Below, piece by piece: positions 10,953-22,004 of a DNA stretch of 64,000 nucleotides; position 1 is the first letter of the stretch; each line of letters begins with the position of its first letter. Position numbers and translations under genes: made by a program. The notes beneath the pieces were generated by a model. That model worked only from the letters and a program-made list of their open reading frames with translations, was not told the DNA's origin and made no database searches. The DNA comes from Dactylellina haptotyla (taxonomy: Eukaryota > Ascomycota > Orbiliomycetes > Orbiliales > Orbiliaceae): contig CM062387.1 of NCBI GenBank assembly GCA_031310005.1, forward strand, positions 496,001-560,000. Direction: 5' to 3'.

Positions 10953-12470
10953 ATGCTGTTTTCTTCAATTATCTCCGCGGCTCTGTCCGCTCTTCTTTTG
11001 GCACCAATGGGCCTCGTCCAAGCCGCACCAACAATAGAGGGGACATTGGCCGTCGTTGACGGTGACCTTCTCACATTAGCTTATACGACTACGGATCCGT
11101 ATAAGACCAATTGGATTGGTCTGTATCCTGCATCTGGCGGTGCCCCCGTTAACGAACAGCCCGTTTCCGGGTCTCTCGTTTGGAAGTACGCACCCGATGC
11201 TAAGGGAACGATTCAGTTGGACGTCATGAGCCTCGCTGCAGGTGAATATGTCGCTTGCTTCCTTGCCCGAGACGGATACAAGTACCTCGCTAGCCAGGTT
11301 AAAGTCACCATCAAAGGCGACACTGCACCTCCAGGATTTGGTTTCATCGTTCCAAGTATTACCCTCCGCAATGCTCGTCAAGGAGATCCGTACGAATACG
11401 ATATCAGCGGACTGCTCATCGGTGGCACCCTCGTTACATTTCAAAAATGGGATGGCGATGACTGGGTTGACGTTAGTTCGAAGGGTGTCATCTCTGGCAC
11501 CCCAGGGAAGACCGACAAGGACTCCACCGTTATCGTCCGCGCTACATCTTCCGATAGAGCCACCAGCGACTTGAAGGTCACTATTCCTGTCCGCAAGGCA
11601 GGTACAACGCTCGTAGCTCAAATGAAGATTATGACATTTAACCTATGGGTTGGAGGTACGCATGTGAATGACTACCACAAGAAGCAAATCCGCTTCATCG
11701 TCGACACCAATGCCGACATCGTCGGCCTCCAGGAGGCCACGGGTGGACACCCTAAGAGATTGGCTACCGCTCTCGGATGGTACTATTGGCAACCCAGCAG
11801 TGGAGACCTGGGTGTTATCAGCAGATACCCAATTGTCCAGGACTACGGCACCGTTAACGCCTCCGGTGGTATCCGAATTGCTCTCGACGGTGAAGCTCAA
11901 CAGATCAACTTCTGGGATATCCATCTCGGATATACCCCATACGGTCCATACGATTTCTGCTTCGACAAAATGACCGTTGACAAGGTTCTCCAACGCGAGG
12001 CTCAATCCGGCCGTACTCCACAGATCACAGACACCCTCAAAGCTATGGCTCCTCAGCTAGTACCAGCGGCATCCAACAAGATCCCAGTGATCATGGTTGG
12101 TGATACCAATGCTCCCTCTCACTTGGACTGGGTCGAGAAGCTCCGCGCGAAGAATTGTGGTTACGCCGGGGTTCCGTGGCCCACATCCGTGCAACCAGCG
12201 CAAGCTGGTATGATTGATTCTTACAGAGTCGCTCACCCCGATCCGGTTGCTTTCCCAGGAACAACTTGGTCCCCTCTCTATCCTTTCAACCAAGGTGCTA
12301 CCGGAAAGCCTGAGCCTCAGGATCGTATCGATTTCATTTATCACAAGGGTAGACTTACGGTTGTCGACTCGACAGTTCTTGTTGTTGGATCCCCAAAGCC
12401 ATCTGGAAGCCACCAGAACAACGACTGGACATCCGACCATGCCGCTGTCCTCACCACCTACAGGTTCTAA
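10953..12470 (+). CDS. secreted endonuclease/exonuclease/phosphatase-fold protein with two N-terminal beta domains (505 aa)
   Basis: Intronless gene. Residues 1-25 form a signal peptide. Residues 26-122 look like a small beta-sandwich (NWIGLYPASGG, GEYVACFLARDGY). Residues 128-213 resemble a bacterial-style putative Ig domain (ISGTP near 180). From residue 226 there is an endonuclease/exonuclease/phosphatase (DNase I-like) domain with its catalytic set in order: MTFNLW (Asn230), GLQEATGG (Glu261), WDIHLGY (His324), VGDTNAP (Asp384, Asn386), DRIDFIYHKG and TSDHAAV (Asp495-His496). It is expected to be an active metal-dependent phosphodiesterase or phosphatase outside the cell; candidate substrates are DNA, sphingomyelin or inositol phosphates. 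The domain order and lack of introns recall bacterial secreted proteins, but codon use gives no clear sign of transfer. The fold is secure; the substrate is open. Confidence 0.85.
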   Translation: MLFSSIISAALSALLLAPMGLVQAAPTIEGTLAVVDGDLLTLAYTTTDPYKTNWIGLYPASGGAPVNEQPVSGSLVWKYAPDAKGTIQLDVMSLAAGEYVACFLARDGYKYLASQVKVTIKGDTAPPGFGFIVPSITLRNARQGDPYEYDISGLLIGGTLVTFQKWDGDDWVDVSSKGVISGTPGKTDKDSTVIVRATSSDRATSDLKVTIPVRKAGTTLVAQMKIMTFNLWVGGTHVNDYHKKQIRFIVDTNADIVGLQEATGGHPKRLATALGWYYWQPSSGDLGVISRYPIVQDYGTVNASGGIRIALDGEAQQINFWDIHLGYTPYGPYDFCFDKMTVDKVLQREAQSGRTPQITDTLKAMAPQLVPAASNKIPVIMVGDTNAPSHLDWVEKLRAKNCGYAGVPWPTSVQPAQAGMIDSYRVAHPDPVAFPGTTWSPLYPFNQGATGKPEPQDRIDFIYHKGRLTVVDSTVLVVGSPKPSGSHQNNDWTSDHAAVLTTYRF

Positions 12471-12639
12471 ATGGGAACAACAGTGTAGGGAGTTCAGCAT
12501 GACTAGTATATAAAGCATACCTGTATATAAGATTCTATTTTCTATAAAATAATATCATTCTATCAACAATCAGTCCGTTTGAGACCCGGCTAAAAACTAA
12601 ACGATTATTCACACCACAATCAATAGATAATATACATAT

Positions 12640-13455
12640 TTATATCTCCTCTTCTCTCTTGCGTGCACCTCGCTCCACGAGCTGGACAAACCACGGCTCC
12701 ACACACAGAAAATCGAAGCGTTCTGTGATTTCCAGCTCTCTCCTCATCGGCTTGTCATCCTCATCCTTAGGCTCGAAATATGCGTCAAATAGAAAAACGC
12801 AGTATCGAATTTCCGCTTGAAATGAGTTCTTCTTTCCTGGTATGTATACCTTCTCGTTATACAGAGAGATTATTTCTTCCAGCATGCTCTCGAGAATACT
12901 GAGATCCGTGACCCATCCGATTCCGTAATCGGTTGCTACAGTGCGGTAGTGGCGGTGCAGCATATGTTTTGAAGCGTACTTTTGCGTCGAGAGTTTGATA
13001 TTGACTTCTATAGGGTCTGAATTGGCGAATATCAGGCTCTCGCAGATTTTCCGAAACGGCGCGATCAGCGTCTCGGTATCCAGAGGCGGAGGCAGTTCAT
13101 TTTTCCTTAACGGCGGCTTTTTCTTTGGTGTCTTCTTTCTGTCTTTGTTGTTGTCGCCCGTTGTTTCTTCCTGCGGCGGGTCACTGTAGGCTTGGTTTAC
13201 CCGCTGCCAGAACTTTGACAGAATATGAGGAATCACCGGGTTTCTCTGGAAATTTAATTGGTTGATCTTGGGCCGCAGACGCCCTGGTATCGACGATGAC
13301 CGCCAAGTATAGTACTCCACAACCGGCGAGGAATCAATCACGTCTCGCCAGAGTCTACAGACAGCACGGCAAGAAGTCAGGAGATCGAACGCGGGCAGAG
13401 AAACGAACACTAGCTCCGCGAGTTCTGGGATCAATAGCGGGGACCTGTGGAGCAT
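12640..13455 (-). CDS. F-box protein 3 (271 aa)
   Basis: Intronless minus-strand gene. An F-box begins almost at the N-terminus, residues 4-48 (LLIPELAELVFVSLPAFDLL, CRAVCRLWRDVID, EYYTWRS). A Lys-rich patch near residues 105-118 (DRKKTPKKKPP) may be a nuclear signal. The C-terminal part has alternating hydrophobic segments and RRELEITERFDFLCVEPWF near residue 240, a diverged form of the ELxL..EPY motif of proteins 1, 2 and 4. Its 3' end faces the nuclease-like gene only 169 bases away (convergent). The frame upstream (13431-13655) overlaps the start out of phase and is probably 5' UTR. Function as an SCF adaptor is inferred from the F-box. Confidence 0.84.
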   Translation of the reverse strand: MLHRSPLLIPELAELVFVSLPAFDLLTSCRAVCRLWRDVIDSSPVVEYYTWRSSSIPGRLRPKINQLNFQRNPVIPHILSKFWQRVNQAYSDPPQEETTGDNNKDRKKTPKKKPPLRKNELPPPLDTETLIAPFRKICESLIFANSDPIEVNIKLSTQKYASKHMLHRHYRTVATDYGIGWVTDLSILESMLEEIISLYNEKVYIPGKKNSFQAEIRYCVFLFDAYFEPKDEDDKPMRRELEITERFDFLCVEPWFVQLVERGARKREEEI

Positions 13456-14727
13456 CGTACGGGTGAGGCATTGGGGAAAGGCTCCGAACAGCGAATATGC
13501 CAGGATCGAATATGCACGTCTTCATCTGAGGTTGGCTTCACCGCTCCGCTTACAAATCGGGCGCGAACCACCGACAACACAAAGGGATCTATTTTGGCGT
13601 AAACCTCAGGAACCAAAATGAATACAGTTTGGGCGCGAGGGACGTGTATATTCATTACTTTTAAGCAGTTCCTCCTCGCGACAGCTGTAGTAAGTAATAA
13701 ACTTCGGCACTGAATCTACAAAAAGAAGAAGCGAATTTAAATGCCGTTCGGTCAGTCAAGTTTAGAATCGAAAGACGTGACAACAGTACAACGTGTTTGC
13801 CACAACTGTATTTTGTGTGTTGGGCTAGCCCGGAGGCATTGGACAGGTTTTACCCAAGGTTGTATCAATTTTCTTCTATGCCATATTATTCGCGAGAATT
13901 CGCAGCTCGATCCGAAATAGCAGGTAGGAATATGGCAGCTCTCACAAACCCTATCTCAGAATGCATATATGCATAGCTCTGCAGCTGGAGAGTGCAGAAA
14001 TCGATATGGCGCCTGTGGCGACGACGCAATAAAGCATCAGAGAGTTCGCAAATATATGCCTGCCCCTATCACGGTGCAGTAGGTATTGCATAAATGGCCT
14101 ACGCTTGTTCCTACAAGTGTAGTGAGAGTTAAAGTCAGCCATATGTAGCCTCCTATTGAGGAGCGGAGCTCGCGCAACGCCAGATATACTGTTTTTGACG
14201 GCAGGAGTCGCACTCGGTGCCGCTGTTTTCGACAAACTCGGCTGTACCCGGTCGGAGATCTGGGAGGCACGTAACAAGCGGTTCCATCTGATACGGTGTT
14301 CAGGCGAGTAACTTTATGCACCCGATTTATTTTGAGAATTGGTCTCCACAACACTAGCGACGCGTCACGGATTAAAAGGGCAAAAAGAAGAAAACTATGG
14401 CGGAATTTCCCGGCTGTAAACGAAAATAAGGAAAGATAAAATGACGCCTTGCGGAACCGGAAACATATCTGACCCTATCATTTAGTTCGAAATCTCTATC
14501 TTCCTTTGGATCATAAACTTGTTATCGAAGCGAATAAATTGGTATTATTATTTTCACTATTCATACAAAGTGATTGCCACCAGCTTGCCCTGGGCTCTAT
14601 ATAGGTCATTAATCATAAAACATTACTGCGTTAAAAAAGAAATAACGGTATTTTCGACATTGGGCTCTTAATGCTCCAAAACGCGTGTATCGTGTGCCGA
14701 AATGAAAGCAAAAAAGCCAAAAAACTG
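13456..14727. other. intergenic between F-box 3 and F-box 4
   Basis: About 1.3 kb upstream of F-box 3 and downstream of F-box 4, both on the minus strand. Overlapping open frames of about 105 codons (13951-14354) have no motif and are not joined to other exons. No RNA gene or repeat recognised. Confidence 0.45.
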
Positions 14728-15918
14728 CTAGTATAACGGGACAATGTTCACGTCATACGGCTCCATACACTCCAAGTGCAACTCGGCCAGCCCTCTCTCA
14801 CATCCCGTCACTCTGTCTCTCGCTCTAACGGTGACTGTCATCGTTCGTGTATATTTCAGCCCGTTCATTTTTAGAAACTTCTCATCTCGGCTTCTCCGTA
14901 GTGTTTCTGATAACGGGATCCACATCATTCTGAGTAATTTTTCGATTGTAACGCCCATATCCATCTGCCGCATCATCAACTCTTCCGGGCAGTTTTGTCG
15001 GCAACAGGTAGGAATATCGTCGTCGTCCTCGCCATTCGATGCGTCGGGGTTTCTGTCGTGGTTGTGTTGATCTCTATCCTCCAGGGTGATGTTATGCGTG
15101 CACCCATAACTTAAAAATGCGTATGTGCTAGTAAACGATAATATCAAATCATCGACGTGGATAGCGGGTCTGGTGAAGTTGATGCTTTTGAGGAGGTCGG
15201 GTGGGAAGAATCGGTTGTATACGCAAGAGTCGACTTGGAAGAACCGGTAATTCGCAGTATTCCGGGCGATTGTTTTCCACCACTTGGACAATATCGGCAG
15301 GAGTATCTCGCAGACTTCGAGGTCTACGGGTTTTTTACTATCCACACTATTGCGCTTCAAGCTTGGTTGTAGTGTTGTTGATTTCTCAACTGAGTTGTTG
15401 ATGGTATATAGTCCAGCCGCGAGGTTAGACGACCCCTCTCTCGACGATTTCCGCGGCGGGGTCATCGCCTTGGAAGTCCATGTCTGCCACGCTAATTCGG
15501 GAGATGTGAGGACGAGATCCTTGAAGAATGGGTGAACCTGGCGGATTGTGGTGAGAACTTGCAGGGATGGGACGTATGTAAGGATTAATTCTAAAAGTTC
15601 TGGGATAAACAGAACACGGTGGGCAGCGCTGCCATTGGGCGTCGAGCTCCCGCTACTATTTGATTTCGACCGTCTGTTGACCAGGGATCTGATACTGGGG
15701 CTCTTGAGCATCGGATATCTCAGACTCCTCTCTCTTGTGAACACTGAAAACTGCGTTGACCGCGTGGTCTTTTCCTGTGTTGTCTTGGCGGGGGTGTTTG
15801 TGATGCGGATTCTCTTGATTCTCCGAACAGCGTTGGTAGCTTTCTCCTCCAGTCTCTCCAGCTTGGACGGCCTTTCCGCCTTCTTCGGGACGAACGGCTC
15901 CATAGTGTACCGTGCCAT
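14728..15918 (-). CDS. F-box protein 4 (396 aa)
   Basis: Intronless. The first about 90 residues are basic and Ser/Thr-rich (KKAERPSKLERLEEK, RRIKRIRI, SLVNRRSKSNSSGSS), probably disordered and possibly phosphorylated or nuclear. The F-box follows at about residues 104-150 (FIPELLELILTYVPSLQVLTT, RQVHPFFKDLV, LAWQTWTS). A Cys/His-containing stretch (CGCTHN, CCRQNC) sits near residues 275-310. The C-terminal LAELHLECMEPYDVNIVPLY matches the motif in F-box proteins 1 and 2. With F-box 3 it forms a same-strand pair separated by 1.3 kb. It is expected to be an SCF adaptor; the target is unknown. Confidence 0.86.
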   Translation of the reverse strand: MARYTMEPFVPKKAERPSKLERLEEKATNAVRRIKRIRITNTPAKTTQEKTTRSTQFSVFTRERSLRYPMLKSPSIRSLVNRRSKSNSSGSSTPNGSAAHRVLFIPELLELILTYVPSLQVLTTIRQVHPFFKDLVLTSPELAWQTWTSKAMTPPRKSSREGSSNLAAGLYTINNSVEKSTTLQPSLKRNSVDSKKPVDLEVCEILLPILSKWWKTIARNTANYRFFQVDSCVYNRFFPPDLLKSINFTRPAIHVDDLILSFTSTYAFLSYGCTHNITLEDRDQHNHDRNPDASNGEDDDDIPTCCRQNCPEELMMRQMDMGVTIEKLLRMMWIPLSETLRRSRDEKFLKMNGLKYTRTMTVTVRARDRVTGCERGLAELHLECMEPYDVNIVPLY

Positions 15919-18723
15919 TGTTTGGGGATTATCGGCGGAGGGTCAGTGCAGAGGAGGGTTCCGAAAGAAGGAGAAGGTTAGAGCTACGGGGAAACGAGTG
16001 TAAAGATGGCCAGTACTTTTGTACTCAAAGCATGAAGCTAAATAAGCACGAGCACATGCAACCAAGTTAGCAGTAAGCAGCAGTAGCCTTGCCAGCAAAG
16101 CAAGATGCGGAGGAGTCGAGGAGAAGGAGGAGGAAGTAGAAGAGGTGGTGGAGGTGGTGGTCCAACTTTTTTTGTTTTGCCTCCGTCGTCCAGGTCATGT
16201 TATCATATTATATCTCTCCTGCCGCTGCAATGCCAGGTCATCCTCCTTGTCCGTCTCCTCTTTGACAGAATTCCTAACTTTAGTTCGAGAAATTAAAAGG
16301 TATGGTGTAAATGTCCGATAGCAAACTGATATACATGTCGATAATTGGCAAGCACAAGCAGCTAAACGTCCTGCGAGAGGAGGAGAGCCTAGATGGAGGA
16401 GCCCATGTTTCAAAAGGCTAGCTCGCTCCAACCTCATGATCCACATCCTTAAATGTTTTTTTTCTTTCTTGTGAGAGATGTATTTCATGCATGTGTCCGT
16501 TGCCTGGTTCCGGGCCTGGCAGCTCGACCCGAGTGGTACCGAACGACATATAGTTTTTTCTCGCTTGTTCCCCCTTGGCCGCTTTGAGCTCGCCTATCCG
16601 ATAGACGAGGAATTGCAGTATGCAGTTTGCATTCCCTTGTTCCTTTGTGGGTTCTGGCATTGGACGAAAAATATGGATCGGAGCATCCCATCTTGCTGAC
16701 TTTAGAGAGAGTGAGCGAGAAAAAAAGAGCGTCGCTACCTGTGAAAGATGAGCCCCCTGCAGGAGCAGATTGCATGCCTTTCGGTCGGTCGGCTCGCGGT
16801 GATTGGTGGACCTCATTCATGCCTGCAGGGTTGAAATTTCAAAATTCATGCCCGGACGTCCGAATGTTTGATCAGTTGACCAAGTTGGCCGTGATCTCTA
16901 CAGCCGGAGTTCGCCCTCCACCAAAGTACGGCACACGACGCCAAACATCGCCAAACATTGCCAGGGCAGCCCAGGCTCGGTATCTCGACGCTGCCCGTTA
17001 TCGATTAGCCAGTCTCGACTTGACTGTTCACCTCATCACAATAGGCGATGAGGTAAAAATCTAGACTATATATATCTGATTGATGTGCCGTGCCGTCCCA
17101 TCTATCGAGAGTCTGGACCCTGGTGGATGAAAAGGTGGCATCTCGACGAACGAACCCGATCCAACAGCGGCTAATCTAAGGATAATATGATGCGGGACAT
17201 ACCAAGGTTTACCTGCCCTCTGGGGAATTTCGCATTGCTAGCACGCAACTGTCCGGGGCGGTTAATTCACTTGACTTTGAACTCTCAAGCAACTTGAACC
17301 CCACAACCAAGCCGAATCCAGCAAAATCTCCTAAATCAACATCTCCACTGACCTGGTAATTTTTCTTGAGGATATTACCTGTTGCTGTTGCTGCATGTTG
17401 TCCTGTGTTCCGCCATCTGGTTGGTAGAAATTCAGCGACAACACAAATGTTAGAGGCTAGCCCCACCGACCTCGAGCATAGCTTAGCCATCTCATTCCCT
17501 CATCACCATGATGCATGATACTTTGCCAAATTGACAAAATCTGCTGGATTCTCCCAGCAACTCACCAACTAGACTGACTCTTTAGATTGTTTAAGACTCA
17601 AATCGATTTCGAGATTACAATTGTGTCCTTGTTGCTGGGATTACGGTAAAGGCGGTGACATGTCGACAGTTTTCAAGAGCAACCAACTACTTAGTTCAAG
17701 ATTATTTAATTTCCACTCGTGACAGGCGCTAGGCGCGGGTATTCATTAATCCGCCGATTCTCTGCTCACTATCATGTTGTATCCCGTCTCCCCGAGAATA
17801 ATCGCGATCTTACAGACAGATAAACCAGATCCGGTCACCGCCTCAGGAACTCAATATATTTGAAGATCTGTTTGTGTCCAGCCTCATAAATAGCCTCCTC
17901 AAAATAACCACTCTATAAAACTACACAAGTCTCCAGCGGAAACCGCTGAGAAATATAGTCTCTAAAATAGAAGCGATATCTACACATTTGATCCTATAGT
18001 CCTATGCCATTATCTTACACGATATTATTATTCAAGCCCTCGAGTTTACGGCCGACTTGTTGCCGGGCCCGGGTTAACGCTGAAGTAGTTGAAAAGATTC
18101 CTGGTAGCCCCTGTAATATTATGACCATAGGTATATAATAAGCGCAACCATTTCCAGGTAACGGTTTAAACTTCAGGGAATTTACCCGGGAATTTAGGTA
18201 AGACCCGTATACATATATGCATAGCCGACCATGAGGACGAAGACAAAAAATCATGAGCGAAGGCAACACATATTCGTATGGACCAACGGCGAACACACAT
18301 ATTAACGTTGCAGAGCGTTGGTTTACGAGACAACATATTAAGACGACAAGGCTTGTAAGAAGAACAAAACCGGTAAGAAAGTAAACAACACTGCCTCGGC
18401 ATGATTTACGGATAGCAGGATAATATGCAGACACATACCGACCTAAATCAAGTTTCTTTACAAGCTATTTATGTGCTTTCGAGATATTGGCCCTTATTAT
18501 TTCACAACAGATTTCGAAATTGCTAAAGAATATGATTTCAAGTTTTAAAAAAACTAAGAAATGACTCGTATAAGCTTTCGTGTGTAGACTGAATGACGGA
18601 TCTCTAAATAATTCTATTTCCAAATGGAAATGGTAGTCTGTAGATCTATATACATAGAAAGTCAAATGGAAGATGTAAACACAGGACTAAAACTCTACTC
18701 CGCAACTCCCTAGTACCACTACT
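15919..18723. other. 2.8-kb intergenic region, no supported gene
   Basis: Upstream region of F-box 4 and downstream region of the Egh16-like gene. A purine-rich tract (GGAGGAGGAAG repeats, about 16106-16165) lies 190 bases upstream of F-box 4. Open frames of 93-145 codons at 16418-17064, 17209-17490 and 18015-18434 show no domain, no signal peptide and no partner exon. No RNA gene recognised. Confidence 0.45.
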
Positions 18724-19668
18724 CTAATAGGCGTACTCATTCTCGATAGGATCTTGCTCATCGTCGGGAACTGGGGTATAATCTGCTGGTGTGTCATCCT
18801 TTTCGGGTACTGGCGCTGGCGTCGGGGTCGGTTGAGAGACCGGTGGTCGATATTGCTGGAATGGAATGCATCCACCGAATGGCCCGTTACGTGCGCTATT
18901 CTCGCACCGGATCATGCAAAGATCGCCTTTTCCGGAATTTGTGCCGCTGCAGTTCAAGTTTGGTGGGAGCTTGACGGTCATAGTCCACCGTTTCAATTTG
19001 TATTTGTTCAAAGAATATTTATTTCCAGGAACATTGTTCATGACTGTAAGCCATTCCCAGCTTGAGCCGCCCATGCCCGTACGATCGAGCTTACATTTGA
19101 ACGGACCCGCGCCGTCATCGTTGACCTGGTGAATGGTGAGCGTGAGGTACCCTCCGGCCGACGCCGTTGGGAGTTTGTTATCCCTGATGTTGCGACCGGT
19201 CTCGTATTGGATATCGATCCAGCCTTTGGGGGGGACTGGGCGCTGAAACCACAATACATTCCTCTTCGCAGCTGGGTTGGCGTTCCACGCTTGATTCATA
19301 CGAGTGGATGCATCATTGGCGATATACAGAAGATTGGTTCCGCAGCCTCCTGGTTGATATGTGCGTGGAACAGGGTCGTAGTATTCCTTCCGGTAGCAAG
19401 CGTATTTATTGCTGCTCTTGCAGCACTGTCCGTCCCAGCAGTTTGGTTTAGTCCAGGGAACTGCTGGGGAAGCAAAAACCGCAGTGTCTCGCTGGTAGGG
19501 CCACTGAGCTACACCATCACGAGGAACTGCATCACTAGTTCCGAGCGATCTGCCGCTTTGAGAGCCGGGTCGGTCTCCCACGGCGCCGATGAAAATGCAA
19601 TGTCCCGTAATGTGTGGGACAAAGCTTAGGATAGCAAGGGCAACGGCACTACTGGTGATTTGCATCAT
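18724..19668 (-). CDS. Egh16/Gas1-like (DUF3129) secreted protein (314 aa)
   Basis: Secreted protein of the Egh16-like virulence-factor family, known from appressoria and infection stages of plant-, insect- and nematode-attacking fungi; its biochemical role is unresolved. Start chosen at ATG 19668, because MMQITSSAVALAILSFVPHI is a signal peptide, while the longer frame (to 19782) would bury it behind a basic leader. Family marks: GAVGDRPGSQSG after the signal, PRDGVAQWPYQRDT, CGTNLL, TLTIHQVNDDGAGPF, then the C-terminal CMIRCENSARNGPFGGC. About ten cysteines suggest disulfides. A Pro/Asp/Glu-rich tail of about 45 residues (PTPTPAPVPEKDDTP) follows the conserved part. Cleavage after ITG would leave His23 as the new N-terminus. 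The family call is strong; the role is inferred. Confidence 0.85.
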   Translation of the reverse strand: MMQITSSAVALAILSFVPHITGHCIFIGAVGDRPGSQSGRSLGTSDAVPRDGVAQWPYQRDTAVFASPAVPWTKPNCWDGQCCKSSNKYACYRKEYYDPVPRTYQPGGCGTNLLYIANDASTRMNQAWNANPAAKRNVLWFQRPVPPKGWIDIQYETGRNIRDNKLPTASAGGYLTLTIHQVNDDGAGPFKCKLDRTGMGGSSWEWLTVMNNVPGNKYSLNKYKLKRWTMTVKLPPNLNCSGTNSGKGDLCMIRCENSARNGPFGGCIPFQQYRPPVSQPTPTPAPVPEKDDTPADYTPVPDDEQDPIENEYAY

Positions 19669-20640
19669 TGCGCCTAATATAGAACGAAAGAAATATGCAA
19701 TAAAACTATATTGTTTTCGTAGAGTTCTGTATAAAATAAAAGAGTGTGGAGGTGCGCACGAGGAAATCCGTGATGCAAGCAATTGGACAAAAGGAATGAC
19801 AAATGCTTAGTTGAGCGGATGGCTGAAGAACGGATCAGATAATGCATAACGGGAATCACCAATATTTATATCTAACACGAGCCACCGAATTATGCACGAG
19901 TCATTCAATCGTCGATGCCGAAGACCGAGTTTACGAGCTCCACGTGGGGCGCCTAGAGCCGCCCAGAGCCTCTCGGCTGTATCGCCTTTCGGATTCATTC
20001 GATTTAGGGGGTTGTATTACAGAATTAGTTGAGTTCATTCTCTACTAGAGATTGGAGCCGATATTGAACCTTGGTAGGGAGGCGCATACGACACTTGTCG
20101 TCATATTTCTCGCTTCGAGTTGTCGTTTTGTAGCCGACCTATTTGAACTGCAGCTGGTATCCGCACAACTATCCTTGAAATACCTTCACTATGTGCCCTA
20201 TTGGTTAATTTTTAAATCAGAGAAACAAAATAAACAAGAAAGAGCTAGGTCAAGAACAATAAATTGAATAGGGAAGTATACGGTAGGTGAGACACCGGTC
20301 TATTGACTATAAGTACTCCGGCTCCGTCTGTCGACCTCGTAAATCTCCACATCCTTGATCACAACACATAAATACAAAGGTGTTACTCTTGGCTTGCTCC
20401 ACTACTCAAGAGCGCCGGTAGCAGTATGGTGAAAGTATTCTAGACTTATTGTGGTCCTTTCGGTGGATTGAAGTGGAGTATGACAGCTTAATTAGTCTAC
20501 AGATTTAACGGTCGCTGTTACGAGGACCTTCTTTGTAGAATTTCATAGTTATCAGATAGGTGGCACACCTCAGATAACCAATCCCGACGCCACGAAAAAG
20601 TTGAAATTACTCGCGAACAGTACAGAAGAATACCATGGCT
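19669..20640. other. intergenic between Egh16-like gene and O-methyltransferase
   Basis: About 970 bases: promoter of the Egh16-like gene plus the 3' region of the O-methyltransferase, both minus strand. Only short shadow open frames are present. Confidence 0.45.
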
Positions 20641-22004
20641 TTATGGTAACTCGACCTCGATAAGCTTCTCGGAAGCAGACCCACATGTCCAGATTTTAAC
20701 AACACTGAGTCCGGCGCTCTCAATCAAAGCCCTCCATTGTTTCTCTCTTCTCTCAGCCGAGGAATGAACAACCATCATCAAGATGTCAACACTAGTCGAG
20801 AACCAGTCCGCATCTGTTTCCGGAATGACAATTTCATTGATCAGGATCTTGCTATAACCCGGCTTCATCGCGGGTTTGAGATTCTTTAAAATTTCAACGC
20901 CTTGCGAGTCCGGCCAGTCGTGTAGGACCATCTTGAGATAGTAAGCTTTCGCATACTGCAATGGCTGCGGAGTGAAGAAATTGTGGCCCATAGGTTCTAT
21001 CGGTTTCATCTCTTCCGCGTTCAAAGTTTGGATTGTTTCCGGCAGGTCTTGCAGGACGAGGCGTCCTGGAATACCGGGGTTATGCTTGTGGAATCCGATG
21101 AGATCATGACCACTACCTCCACCTACATCAACGAGCAGGACCTCCTTCTGATCCGTGCCCTTACCGAGGATCTCTTCAAGCGGTACAGTCTGATACCATT
21201 TTTCGCCGAGAGTCTTGAACTTCATATGATTATGGAACGCTTCTAGCTGAAATTTGTTCTCGGGACGGGTAACCCAATCGAAGTAGTGGAGGTCGGTTTT
21301 GAAACCTAGTTTGAACGCACTGACGTCTTTATCGGTCGGGTTCTTCCAATTTGTGGAGTCGAGAAATTCGCCCAGATTGAAGTACCCGAGGGTAAGGGTA
21401 TCGTAGCTGAGAATGTTTTAGGATACGACTAATTATGTGGGCTCGGTTGGAAAATTACCAGTTAATAAATGCTCCGGATGGTTCTGGTCTTGCGAGAGCG
21501 TCGGAAAATGGGTTCGGTGCGTACTCGTCGGCGCCCGTTTCTGTGATTAAACCATCCGTGGCAAGAAACTTTAAGAATCGTGCTATTGTACAGTTAGTGT
21601 TCAAGTTCCGTTTCTAGGATATTTGTTGAGTGTTTCCAAACCCATCAATTTGGGGTCTATATTGGTCATTTCGGAAAGCCTTTGAGCTGTTTTAGGCTTT
21701 CTGCTATCCTCTGCTAATTTGATGAAGATTTCTTTTTGAATAGCGACTCGAACTATCGCCGCCTTCGCCGGCTAGCAAAAAGAAATCAAGCTTCAGTTCA
21801 GTTAGGTATTTAATAAGGTTTAGGGTCACTATATCTACTCACCTCATACCAACTCATGCGACCAATTCGCTCTTCTGGTGTTTCGAGTTGTGATACGAGA
21901 GCCCGCGCTGCGGACAGCAGGTCTTTTCGGCCCTTTTCATCGTTCGCTTGTGTCGTTAATTCTTGCAAATGTCTAACCATAGGGAATACGTTGGTGTTTG
22001 CCAT
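20641..22004 (-). CDS. SAM-dependent O-methyltransferase (393 aa)
   Basis: Four exons on the minus strand: 21843-22004, 21642-21771, 21459-21582, 20641-21406, all joined in phase. The product is a class I, COMT-like O-methyltransferase that moves a methyl group from S-adenosylmethionine to a hydroxyl of a small molecule. The N-terminal winged-helix dimerisation domain is spread over exons 1-3 (PAKAAIVRVAIQKEIF, RFLKFLATDGLITETG). The SAM site VDVGGGSGHDL is at about 231-241 and the catalytic His is His301 in VLHDWPD. Length fits fungal secondary-metabolite OMTs. No polyketide synthase, NRPS, terpene synthase, P450 or transporter lies nearby, so it stands alone in this window. The 5' splice site of intron 2 (GTTTGG) is weak but the branch site CACTAAC and conserved protein context support it. 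Confidence 0.88.

Noticed and set aside
16418-16820. Overlapping 111-132-codon frames with charged ends
   Set aside because: Three phases are open on both strands in the same place, which indicates low stop density rather than coding. No motif.
18015-18434. 139-codon minus-strand frame with hydrophobic start
   Set aside because: Hydrophobic stretch is not followed by a plausible mature protein, and an overlapping frame of similar length exists in another phase.
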